Assembly (NCBI GenBank): GCA_018812385.1
Contig: JAHJDU010000611.1
Location: forward strand, 1-20,064
DNA length: 20,064 nucleotides
From: Pseudomonadota bacterium
GTDB lineage: Bacteria; Desulfobacterota; Desulfobacteria; Desulfobacterales; Desulfobacteraceae
Direction: 5' to 3'
Shown here: piece after piece, positions 13,644 to 20,064 of the stretch
How the letters are laid out: each line of letters opens with the position of its first letter
How positions within the stretch are numbered: position 1 is the first letter of the stretch
Program-made: the position numbers and the translations under genes
Notes under the pieces: generated by a model
What the model was told of the DNA's origin: nothing
Database searches by the model: none
What the model saw: the letters and a program-made list of their open reading frames with translations, nothing else

Positions 13644-14441
13644 CTATTTGCCTGAAAATTGTGGTTTACGCCTTTCCAGAAAAGCAGTAAAGCCCTCGTT
13701 CCGGTCTTCTGTATCCCGGACTATTGCACTTCCCTGGGCTTCCTTTTCAAGCCCTGCCACAAGCCCTTCATACAAACCTGCTGAAAACGCATTCAGCACA
13801 CAGCGCACCGCTATGGGTGGAAGTTTTGCGATTTTCTGTGAAAAGGCAAGAGCATCATCCATAAGTGCCCCGGAATCAGATTTTTTATCAACAAGGCCGA
13901 TTTTTAATGCTTTGGCAGGGGAAATCTTTTTGCTGAAAAGAATCATATCAAGAGCCTTTTTTCTACCAACAATTCGGGGCAGTCGTTGGGTTCCCCCCCA
14001 GCCGGGAATAATCCCCAGGTTCAGTTCCGTAAGTCCGAGCATTGCCTTTGGTTTGTCAACCATGATTCTGAAATGACAGGACATAGCCAGTTCAAGTCCA
14101 CCGCCAAGAGCATGACCATTGATAGCGGCGATAACCGGTTTTGGGAAGCAATCGATTCTTTGCCATAACCTGCGACCTAAAGGACTTGCTAATTGAATAT
14201 TGGCTTTATCATTGACGTCAAACCCTGCTGAAAAACATTTTTCCCCAGCACCTGTAATAATGACTACTCTTATGTCATTGTCAGATTCTACCCGGTCAAT
14301 CACATTCTCAAATTCTTCTAAGGCAGCCAGGTTAAAAGTGTTGGCCGGCGGGTGATTGATCGTTATGATAGCTATATGATCCTTTGCTTCAAATTCAAAA
14401 TTCATATATGAACACATATCTTTTTGCCCTGGACAATCCAT
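13644..14441 (-). CDS. Enoyl-CoA hydratase/isomerase (crotonase family)
   Basis: This 265-residue enzyme hydrates trans-2-enoyl-CoA in beta-oxidation. The oxyanion-hole segments are CFSAGFDV (69-76) and HALGGGLELA (110-119). Both catalytic glutamates of true hydratases are present: E117 in GGGLEL and E139 in TELNLG, followed by IIPGWGGTQRLPR. The C-terminal helix region reads NEGFTAFLERRKPQFSGK, as usual. Starts at 14441 (AAGAGG ten bases upstream), 14417 or 14405 are possible; family homology begins at the last, MNFEFEAKDH. The gene lies 53 bases after the upstream dehydrogenase gene and belongs to the same operon. DmdD-like activity cannot be excluded given the DmdC-like neighbour. Confidence 0.88.
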   Translation of the reverse strand: MDCPGQKDMCSYMNFEFEAKDHIAIITINHPPANTFNLAALEEFENVIDRVESDNDIRVVIITGAGEKCFSAGFDVNDKANIQLASPLGRRLWQRIDCFPKPVIAAINGHALGGGLELAMSCHFRIMVDKPKAMLGLTELNLGIIPGWGGTQRLPRIVGRKKALDMILFSKKISPAKALKIGLVDKKSDSGALMDDALAFSQKIAKLPPIAVRCVLNAFSAGLYEGLVAGLEKEAQGSAIVRDTEDRNEGFTAFLERRKPQFSGK

Positions 14442-14494
14442 TTAGTATATACCTCTTGCAAGATGCTTGTCATAAGCCCCTTTCTTATTTCATA

Positions 14495-16282
14495 TTAAAA
14501 AGCATTATCTGGAATTTCCATAACTTCTCTGCCTTTACGCAGAAAAGTTTCAATGGTCGCCATTGTATGGGGCAGGGTAATGTCAGCAAAATAAGTTGCC
14601 TGCATGATTTTACCCCTGTGATAATCATACTTTTTGCCTTGTTTCTGTGCACATGGATAGGCAATAACTGCCATGTCAAGCAATCGCCACACTATGAATA
14701 CCTCGCTGAATGCAATCAAGGCAGAATAAGAATAGGATGCCCATTGGGAAGGATCAGTGCGCATTCTATTTGTTAATTCAGTGGCAGATTCATATAATCT
14801 TTCTGTTATGCCGTTTAAGGCCCGAACCCTGTCGCCCAGTTCAGCATGTTCCATATTTTCGATACAAAAACGTTTTATTTCGGTTTGGAAGGCTTTAAAT
14901 GGACGACCATCTCTGATAGTCATTTTCCGACCCATCAGATCCATGGATTGAATGCCATTGGTACCTTCATAGAGTGACAAAATTTTTACATCCCTCATGT
15001 ACTGCTCTATTGGATAATCACAACAATAGCCATAGCCGCCAAAACACTGCATTGCCGTCTCACAGACGCGAAAACCCATATCTGAACAATATGCTTTAAT
15101 GATTGGGGTTATAAATTCCACCAGATTTTGATAGTGCTCTTTTTCTTTTCCCTCAGGCATTTCAAGGGCAAGATCGGACCACAAGGCACTCGAATAGATC
15201 ATGGATCTCATTCCATCCACCATAGCCTTCATCCAGAGCAGCATCCTGCGTATATCAGGATGGTTGATAATCCTGACATCCCCTTCTTTTTTGCGGTCAA
15301 TATCTCTTCCCTGAATCCTTTGCTTTGTATAAGCAAGTGCATTCTGATAAGCAGAACTGGCAAGTGCCATGCCGCTGACAGCGGAATTTATCCTGGCAGC
15401 ATTCATCATCTGAAACATGTGGGTGAGGCCCTTGTTCTCCTCGCCGCAGAGGTATCCGATGCAATTATCAGAACTTCCAAAATTTAGTACACAGGTGGGT
15501 GAAGCATGTAATCCGAGTTTTTTTTCAACACCAGAACAGATAACATCATTGGGCACACCAATGGTTCCGTCTGAAGCAACTCTTATTTTGGGAACCACGA
15601 AAAGCGAAATTCCTCCAATGCCTTCAGGGGCACCTTCAATCCGTGCCAGTACAAGATGAATTATGTTTTCTGTCAGGTTATGATTTCCCCAGGAAATAAA
15701 AATCTTTGTTCCCTTAAGTTTAAAATGATCTCCTTCGCAGGAGGCAATAGTGCTGACGGCAGCCAGGTTGGAGCCTGCATCCGGTTCAGTCAGACACATG
15801 GTGCCAGACCAGGTACCATTGAACATATTGGGCACATAAGTTGTTTTTAGATTTTTTGTCCCAAAACTTTCAATAAGATGTGCAGCTCCGTGTGTCAGGC
15901 TGGGGGCCATGTTAAATGACTGGCAGGCGCCATACATCATATCATTGATAATAATCCTCATCATATGAGGGAAACCTTGCCCCCCATGTTCCGGGTCTCT
16001 TGCCGCAGCGGTCCAGCCGTCGGTGCCGTACTGCTTAAAGGCCTTTTTGAATTCAGGAGGACATAAGACGTTTCCGTTTTCAAATTTCACCCCCCATTCT
16101 TCCCCAATTTCATTAAGAGGGTCCAGAACACCCTTTGCAAAGCTGATAGCTTCAGTAACCATCAGATCAAGGGTCTTTTCATTCAGGTCTGTATATCTGG
16201 GAAGGGTGCAGAGACTGCCGTAGTGCAGCTGCTCTTTTAAAATAAAAAAGATGTCCTTTTTATTTACAATGAAATGTCCCAC
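14495..16282 (-). CDS. Acyl-CoA dehydrogenase, long DmdC-like form
   Basis: This 595-residue flavoprotein belongs to the long acyl-CoA dehydrogenase group with an N-terminal leader helix (VNKKDIFFILKEQL) and an extra C-terminal domain beyond about 460. The FAD/substrate motif is MCLTEPDAGSNLA (162-174) and the catalytic base is E439 in SLYEGTNGIQ. RefSeq-type names for the group include 3-methylmercaptopropionyl-CoA dehydrogenase (DmdC), but most members act on ordinary fatty acyl-CoA. The start is GTG at 16282, matching the family N-terminus. The AAGGAG ribosome site lies directly after the stop of the 3-hydroxyacyl-CoA dehydrogenase remnant, so that older gene boundary is preserved. Electrons would go to ETF. 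Confidence 0.88.
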   Translation of the reverse strand: MGHFIVNKKDIFFILKEQLHYGSLCTLPRYTDLNEKTLDLMVTEAISFAKGVLDPLNEIGEEWGVKFENGNVLCPPEFKKAFKQYGTDGWTAAARDPEHGGQGFPHMMRIIINDMMYGACQSFNMAPSLTHGAAHLIESFGTKNLKTTYVPNMFNGTWSGTMCLTEPDAGSNLAAVSTIASCEGDHFKLKGTKIFISWGNHNLTENIIHLVLARIEGAPEGIGGISLFVVPKIRVASDGTIGVPNDVICSGVEKKLGLHASPTCVLNFGSSDNCIGYLCGEENKGLTHMFQMMNAARINSAVSGMALASSAYQNALAYTKQRIQGRDIDRKKEGDVRIINHPDIRRMLLWMKAMVDGMRSMIYSSALWSDLALEMPEGKEKEHYQNLVEFITPIIKAYCSDMGFRVCETAMQCFGGYGYCCDYPIEQYMRDVKILSLYEGTNGIQSMDLMGRKMTIRDGRPFKAFQTEIKRFCIENMEHAELGDRVRALNGITERLYESATELTNRMRTDPSQWASYSYSALIAFSEVFIVWRLLDMAVIAYPCAQKQGKKYDYHRGKIMQATYFADITLPHTMATIETFLRKGREVMEIPDNAF

Positions 16283-16298
16283 CTATTATTGTTACTCC

Positions 16299-16379
16299 TT
16301 ATTCTTTTCTGGTTCCATCTTCATTATACTCGTACCAGCCTTTGCAGGTCTTGCGGCCCAAATGGCCTGCCTTGACCTT
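16299..16379 (-). pseudogene. C-terminal remnant of a 3-hydroxyacyl-CoA dehydrogenase
   Basis: Between the two acyl-CoA dehydrogenase genes, the minus strand encodes KVKAGHLGRKTCKGWYEY, then NEDGTRKE and TAA (complement of 16299-16301). This is the characteristic end of 3-hydroxybutyryl/3-hydroxyacyl-CoA dehydrogenases (MVKAGxLGRKTGKGFYxY). Only about 27 codons remain of a protein normally near 280 to 320 residues. No start codon with a ribosome site precedes it, and it begins eight bases after the stop of the upstream dehydrogenase. A deletion therefore removed most of the gene but left the operon intact. The glycine of KTGKG is Cys here. Confidence 0.75.
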
Positions 16380-16386
16380 CTGCTTA

Positions 16387-17646
16387 CTACCATTCAAAGG
16401 AATAATACCCCAGGGCCGTATCAAGAAGAGCTCGTTGAGGACCACCCAGCCACAACTGAAGGATCTTGATGTCTCTCAAATACTTTTCCACATTATATTC
16501 AAAGGCATAACCGTATGAGCCCATCAATTCCATTGCCTTATTAGCGACCCAGATAGAAACCTCGCAATTGTATTCCTTGGCAGCAGAACATTTTGAAAGT
16601 AAAAATGATTCTCCAGGTTTTCCATATAGCTTGGATTGTCTGACCATTTTGTATGTCTGCATGCTGTAAGCTCTGGCTGATTCAATTTTCTGAGCCATTT
16701 CACCCAAAATATAGGCATGGAGCGAACGATTTCTGACCGGTCTCCCTGCTATCTCCCTGTTTTTAGTCCAATCCAGAACAATTTCAAAACACGCCTGGGC
16801 AGCTCCCAAAGCGAAACCGCAAGTTCCGATTCGACCAAATCCCACGATATCATGTAGAATTTTATTGTCACGGCCCGGACCGGCTACTCGATTTTTTTTG
16901 GGTACTCTAACATTGTCGAAAAATATTTCTGTGTTGGTATCTGTCCAGCACATTCCCATCTTTTGAAAAGGCGTGCTAAAAGACATACCTTTGGCTTCAG
17001 GCGGCACGTAAATCAAGGCAACTCCATCATCCCCCAAACCAGGATCCGTTGTGCAAACCACACAATAGGTGATGTCAGCTATGCTAGCACCGCTTGGCCA
17101 TATCTTATGGCCATTAATCACCCATTCATCACCTTCCAGGCTGGCAATAGTTTGTATGGTTCGACCGTGTTGAGTCGGATCTTCTGTGTTTGTACCTCCG
17201 GAAGGTTCGGTTATTGCCATACAGCAACCATGTGGCTTGTCATCACAGATTTTCGGGATAAACTCCTGTAGTAAATCCGTCCTTCCGCCCAGGTGGGCAG
17301 GAAGCATTGTCCAGTTAACTATGCCTATGTGAGTAGCCAGTCCTGCATCCCCACGTGATATTTCCTCAATCACCATTTCAAAAGCTAATGAACTGACGTT
17401 CAGACCTCCCAGACTCTCCGGCCAAATTGCCTTTTGAACACCAATATCTACTAATCCCTGATGAACTTTTTCAAAGGTTTTTCGTGCAAGTTCTTCATTA
17501 CGATGCCAGCCACCGTCAAGATCCTGCCTGCGCGGCATAATTTCTTTATCCACATATTCTCGAACAGCCTGTACAATTCGCATATCTTCGTCTGTAGCGT
17601 CAGCAGCTCCAAGATATTTTTTCCTGAGATCTAATATTGATGCCAT
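16387..17646 (-). CDS. Acyl-CoA dehydrogenase family protein lacking the usual catalytic Glu
   Basis: This 419-residue protein has the normal acyl-CoA dehydrogenase layout: an N-terminal helical domain, a beta domain with ITEPSGGTN (145-153), WVINGHKIWPSG near 175-186, and the C-terminal helical domain with NREIAGRPV (296-304) and MGSYGYAFEYNVEKYLRDIK near 375-394. Where most members have the base in Y-E-G-T, this one reads LQLWLGGPQ, with L400 at the Glu position. The alternative isovaleryl-CoA type site in helix G aligns with G271 (GFGRIG), also not Glu. It may use another base (Asp100 in SRGDAG is one candidate, as Asp is used in some cyclic acyl-CoA dehydrogenases) or do different chemistry. 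Ribosome site AAGGAAA before the ATG. It follows kbl by 86 bases. Confidence 0.85.
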   Translation of the reverse strand: MASILDLRKKYLGAADATDEDMRIVQAVREYVDKEIMPRRQDLDGGWHRNEELARKTFEKVHQGLVDIGVQKAIWPESLGGLNVSSLAFEMVIEEISRGDAGLATHIGIVNWTMLPAHLGGRTDLLQEFIPKICDDKPHGCCMAITEPSGGTNTEDPTQHGRTIQTIASLEGDEWVINGHKIWPSGASIADITYCVVCTTDPGLGDDGVALIYVPPEAKGMSFSTPFQKMGMCWTDTNTEIFFDNVRVPKKNRVAGPGRDNKILHDIVGFGRIGTCGFALGAAQACFEIVLDWTKNREIAGRPVRNRSLHAYILGEMAQKIESARAYSMQTYKMVRQSKLYGKPGESFLLSKCSAAKEYNCEVSIWVANKAMELMGSYGYAFEYNVEKYLRDIKILQLWLGGPQRALLDTALGYYSFEW

Positions 17647-17732
17647 TTTTAAAATTTCCTTTTGATTTAATCTATTATTTTTACTCTTGCCATGTGTTTT
17701 TTATCAAATTTATCCCCAAAATCCCTGCCATT

Positions 17733-18956
17733 TTATTCAAAATGATTTAATAATTCAATAACATATTCTATATCAGCCGAGGTATGAGAGGCATTAATCT
17801 GAAATCTGATTGTCTCATCCCCCTTGGGGACAACGGGAAATGTCAATCCGACAACCAGCACACCATGATCAAATAAATATTTTACAAGATCATGGGTTTT
17901 CCCTGTATCTCTCACCATTAGCGGGACAACGGGATGGGGACCTGGAATTGATTCTTTCCCAAGTCTTTCAAGCCCCTGCCGGAACTGGGTGGTTCTCTCT
18001 TTTAAATTTTTCAGCAGGGCAAGACCCTCATCACTGTCGCAAATATCAATGGCTTTTATTGCAGCAGCACAGTCTGCAACACTCAAAGGGTTGGTATAGA
18101 TATAGGTATCTGCCTTTTGCCGGATAGCTTCGACAAGGGTCGTGCTTGCGGCAATAAAACCACCATTCACCCCAAAGGCTTTTCCAAAGGTTCCGATAAC
18201 AATATCTGGCACGGCTTTGCAAAATTCAGCAGTTCCCCGGCCAGTCTCCCCATAGGCACCCATCCCGTGCGAATCATCCACAACTATGATTACACCATCC
18301 TTGAATTTTGAATCATATGCCTTGCAGATGGCATTGATTTCGTGAATGGGGGCATAATCTCCCCGCATGCTGAAGATTCCGTCAAATATGACCACAACAC
18401 GGTCCATGCCAGGCACAACTTCTTCAAGACAGCGTTTCAAGTCTGCCATATCATTGTGTTTGAAAATGCCCTTGTTAACACTTGGGATATTGCTGATTCG
18501 CATGGCTCTGATAATGCTGTTATGGTTGAGCTGGTCCCCAATCCAATGGGTTTTGTTATTGGAAATGGTGTGGGCAAGCCCGCAGTTTGAGGTATAGGCT
18601 GAGTTGAAAATTTTGGCAGCTGGTTTTTCCACAAATCTGGCCACTCTTTTTTCAAGCTGGTCATGATGAATAAAGGTTCCATCAATAAATCTTACTGCAC
18701 CAGGTCCAACACCAAATTTGTGTGTTGCTTTGTCTGCCGCAGCTGCAAGTTCAGTGTGATTGGAAAGGGACAAATATGAATTAGAGTTCAGCCGGATAAA
18801 CTCATTATCACTTCCGACCAGTTTATACCTGGGTCCTTTTTCACCCTTTGGTGGAAGGTATTGTTCAATTATTCTTTCAGGGGCCTTAGCCCTTCCTTCC
18901 TGTTTTAAGACTTCTAATTCCTGTGCCAGGGATATATCAAGTTTGTTGGTTGACAT
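17733..18956 (-). CDS. kbl: Glycine C-acetyltransferase (2-amino-3-ketobutyrate CoA ligase)
   Basis: This 407-residue PLP enzyme of the alpha-oxoamine synthase family splits 2-amino-3-oxobutyrate with CoA into glycine and acetyl-CoA. The PLP lysine is K259 in GTFGKAFGVNGG, the cofactor-binding VVDDSHGMGAYG lies at 225-236, and NSNSYLSLSNH near 57-67 is the substrate-side segment. The pairing with tdh directly upstream decides for Kbl over the related BioF. GGAG lies eight bases before the ATG. The intergenic gap to tdh (47 bases) contains a solo end of the palindromic repeat family. Confidence 0.88.
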   Translation of the reverse strand: MSTNKLDISLAQELEVLKQEGRAKAPERIIEQYLPPKGEKGPRYKLVGSDNEFIRLNSNSYLSLSNHTELAAAADKATHKFGVGPGAVRFIDGTFIHHDQLEKRVARFVEKPAAKIFNSAYTSNCGLAHTISNNKTHWIGDQLNHNSIIRAMRISNIPSVNKGIFKHNDMADLKRCLEEVVPGMDRVVVIFDGIFSMRGDYAPIHEINAICKAYDSKFKDGVIIVVDDSHGMGAYGETGRGTAEFCKAVPDIVIGTFGKAFGVNGGFIAASTTLVEAIRQKADTYIYTNPLSVADCAAAIKAIDICDSDEGLALLKNLKERTTQFRQGLERLGKESIPGPHPVVPLMVRDTGKTHDLVKYLFDHGVLVVGLTFPVVPKGDETIRFQINASHTSADIEYVIELLNHFE

Positions 18957-18982
18957 TTTGTTTACTCCAAAAAAAAATTAAA

Positions 18983-19000
18983 TAGTACCTGATCGAAAAC
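18983..19000. repeat. Solo end copy of the 4692-4875 palindromic element
   Basis: TAGTACCTGATCGAAAAC matches the left end of the element (TAGTGCCTGACCGAAAAC) at 16 of 18 positions. It lies just after the tdh stop (19004-19006), the same placement relative to a stop codon as at 4692. No second arm is found in the 47-base gap. It may be an element reduced to one end, or the target-like sequence the family recognises. Confidence 0.55.
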
Positions 19001-19003
19001 CGG

Positions 19004-20038
19004 TTAATCCCAGTCAAGAATGACTTTTCCTGATTGACCAGACCGCATTACATCAAAGCCTTTTTCAAATTCAGTGTAATGAAATTTGTGTGTGATTAAA
19101 GGGGATATATCCAGCCCGGTTTGAATCATGCTGCTCATTTTATACCAGGTTTCATACATTTCCCTGCCATAAATGCCCTTGATGGTCAGCATATTAAACA
19201 CAACTTTATTCCAGTCTATATCTGTATTGTCGGGCATAATGCCGAGAAGCGCAATTTTTCCGCCATGACACATGTTATCAAGTATGGATCTTAAGGCGGC
19301 AGGATTGCCTGACATTTCCATGGCCACATCAAATCCTTCTTTCATGCCAAGCTCTTTCTGGGCCTGTTCAATACTCTGTTTGGTTACATCAATGGTAAGA
19401 GTTGCCCCTGCTTTTCTGGCAAGATCAAGCCTGTAAGGATTCACATCTGTCACCACCACAAATCTGGCCCCGGCATGTTTTGCAATGGCGGCTGCCATGC
19501 ATCCTATGGGGCCGGCACCCGTGATCAAGACATCTTCTCCCAGGACATCAAAAGAAAGAGCTGTGTGAGTTGCATTTCCCAGGGGATCAAAACAGGCAAG
19601 CACATCCAGAGGGATGCTTTTATTGCAATACCAGACATTGGTTACGGGTATGGCAAGATATTCGGCAAAGGCACCTGGTCTGTTTACCCCCACTCCTTTT
19701 GTGTTCATGCATAAATGCCTTCTTCCGGCCAGGCAGTTTCTGCAATGGCCGCAAACCAGGTGACCTTCACCTGAAACCAGGTCTCCCGGCTTAAAATCCA
19801 ACACATGGGAACCGATTTTTTCAATTATTCCCACAAATTCATGGCCGACGTGCATGGGAATGGGGATGGTTTGCTGTGACCATTTGTCCCAGTTATAGAT
19901 ATGAACATCAGTGCCGCAGATGGCGGTTTTTTTGATTTTTATCAAGACCTCATTGTGACTGATGTCGGGAATTGGAACATCCTGAAGCCACAAGCCTTGT
20001 TCAGGTTTTGCTTTTACAATTGCTTTCATTGTTTTCAT
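19004..20038 (-). CDS. tdh: L-threonine 3-dehydrogenase
   Basis: This 344-residue zinc-dependent medium-chain dehydrogenase oxidises threonine to 2-amino-3-oxobutyrate with NAD; E. coli Tdh is of similar length. Catalytic zinc residues are visible at C41 (AICGTD), H66 and E67 (HVGHEFVG). The structural zinc cysteines are C96, C99, C102 and C110. The Rossmann loop is VLITGAGPIGCMAA, followed by VVTDVNPYR. The start is ATG 20038: GGAGGAA (20045-20051) lies six bases upstream, and a longer TTG reading from 20053 would run through this site. It is the first gene of the tdh-kbl pair and probably of the acyl-CoA run, with its promoter outside the window. Confidence 0.9.
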   Translation of the reverse strand: MKTMKAIVKAKPEQGLWLQDVPIPDISHNEVLIKIKKTAICGTDVHIYNWDKWSQQTIPIPMHVGHEFVGIIEKIGSHVLDFKPGDLVSGEGHLVCGHCRNCLAGRRHLCMNTKGVGVNRPGAFAEYLAIPVTNVWYCNKSIPLDVLACFDPLGNATHTALSFDVLGEDVLITGAGPIGCMAAAIAKHAGARFVVVTDVNPYRLDLARKAGATLTIDVTKQSIEQAQKELGMKEGFDVAMEMSGNPAALRSILDNMCHGGKIALLGIMPDNTDIDWNKVVFNMLTIKGIYGREMYETWYKMSSMIQTGLDISPLITHKFHYTEFEKGFDVMRSGQSGKVILDWD

Positions 20039-20044
20039 GGTATA

Positions 20045-20051
20045 TTCCTCC
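20045..20051 (-). promoter_or_regulatory. Ribosome binding site deciding the tdh start
   Basis: GGAGGAA, complement of TTCCTCC, sits six bases before ATG 20038. It places the tdh start there and not at the TTG at 20053. Confidence 0.7.
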
Positions 20052-20064
20052 AATGGATTTAGAT

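Overview
The window looks like an accessory or metabolic region of a strictly anaerobic sulfate reducer of the Desulfobacterota, probably a marine Desulfobacterales member. This is an inference from gene content: stacked Fe-S/CCG redox proteins, COG1900 (homocysteine-type sulfur insertion) proteins, a tripartite tricarboxylate transporter and acyl-CoA genes. No rRNA or other marker is present.

Layout. (1) 1-531: left edge with a broken LivG/LivF-like ABC ATPase remnant, then a gene-free leader with inverted repeats, a 13-bp tandem repeat and a promoter (P1). (2) 532-7158, plus strand: a five-gene redox/sulfur operon made of a cytoplasmic molybdopterin oxidoreductase, a DmsB-like ferredoxin, a COG1900 protein with a built-in double Fe-S module, a GlcF/HdrD-like protein with two CCG domains, and a second COG1900 paralog without the Fe-S module. 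A 35-codon remnant resembling UPF0280/COG2122, the usual partner of COG1900, lies between genes 2 and 3. A 184-bp imperfect palindromic element sits between genes 3 and 4 and supplies the stop codon of gene 3. (3) 7161-11866, minus strand, convergent with region 2: promoter P2, then tctB, tctA, tctC and a disulfide oxidoreductase that strongly resembles 2-ketopropyl-CoM oxidoreductase/carboxylase (2-KPCC), but with the coenzyme M contacts changed. (4) 11956-20038, minus strand: tdh, kbl, two acyl-CoA dehydrogenases separated by the tail of a lost 3-hydroxyacyl-CoA dehydrogenase gene, an enoyl-CoA hydratase and an AMP-forming acyl-CoA ligase.

How it may work together. P1 and P2, which drive regions 2 and 3, share not only the -35 box but also the upstream box and 14 of 17 spacer bases. 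This suggests that the COG1900/molybdoenzyme operon and the transporter/2-KPCC-like operon form one regulon. COG1900 proteins place sulfide on an aldehyde carbon to make a thiol, and 2-KPCC reductively cleaves a C-S bond of a thiol cofactor adduct. The hypothesis offered here is an undescribed thiol-handling pathway: an imported carboxylate is converted via sulfur insertion and/or C-S cleavage, with electrons moved by the molybdoenzyme, ferredoxin and CCG protein. Region 4 is more ordinary: threonine to glycine plus acetyl-CoA, and partial acyl-CoA beta-oxidation. It carries two oddities, the decayed 3-hydroxyacyl-CoA dehydrogenase and an acyl-CoA dehydrogenase without the usual catalytic glutamate.
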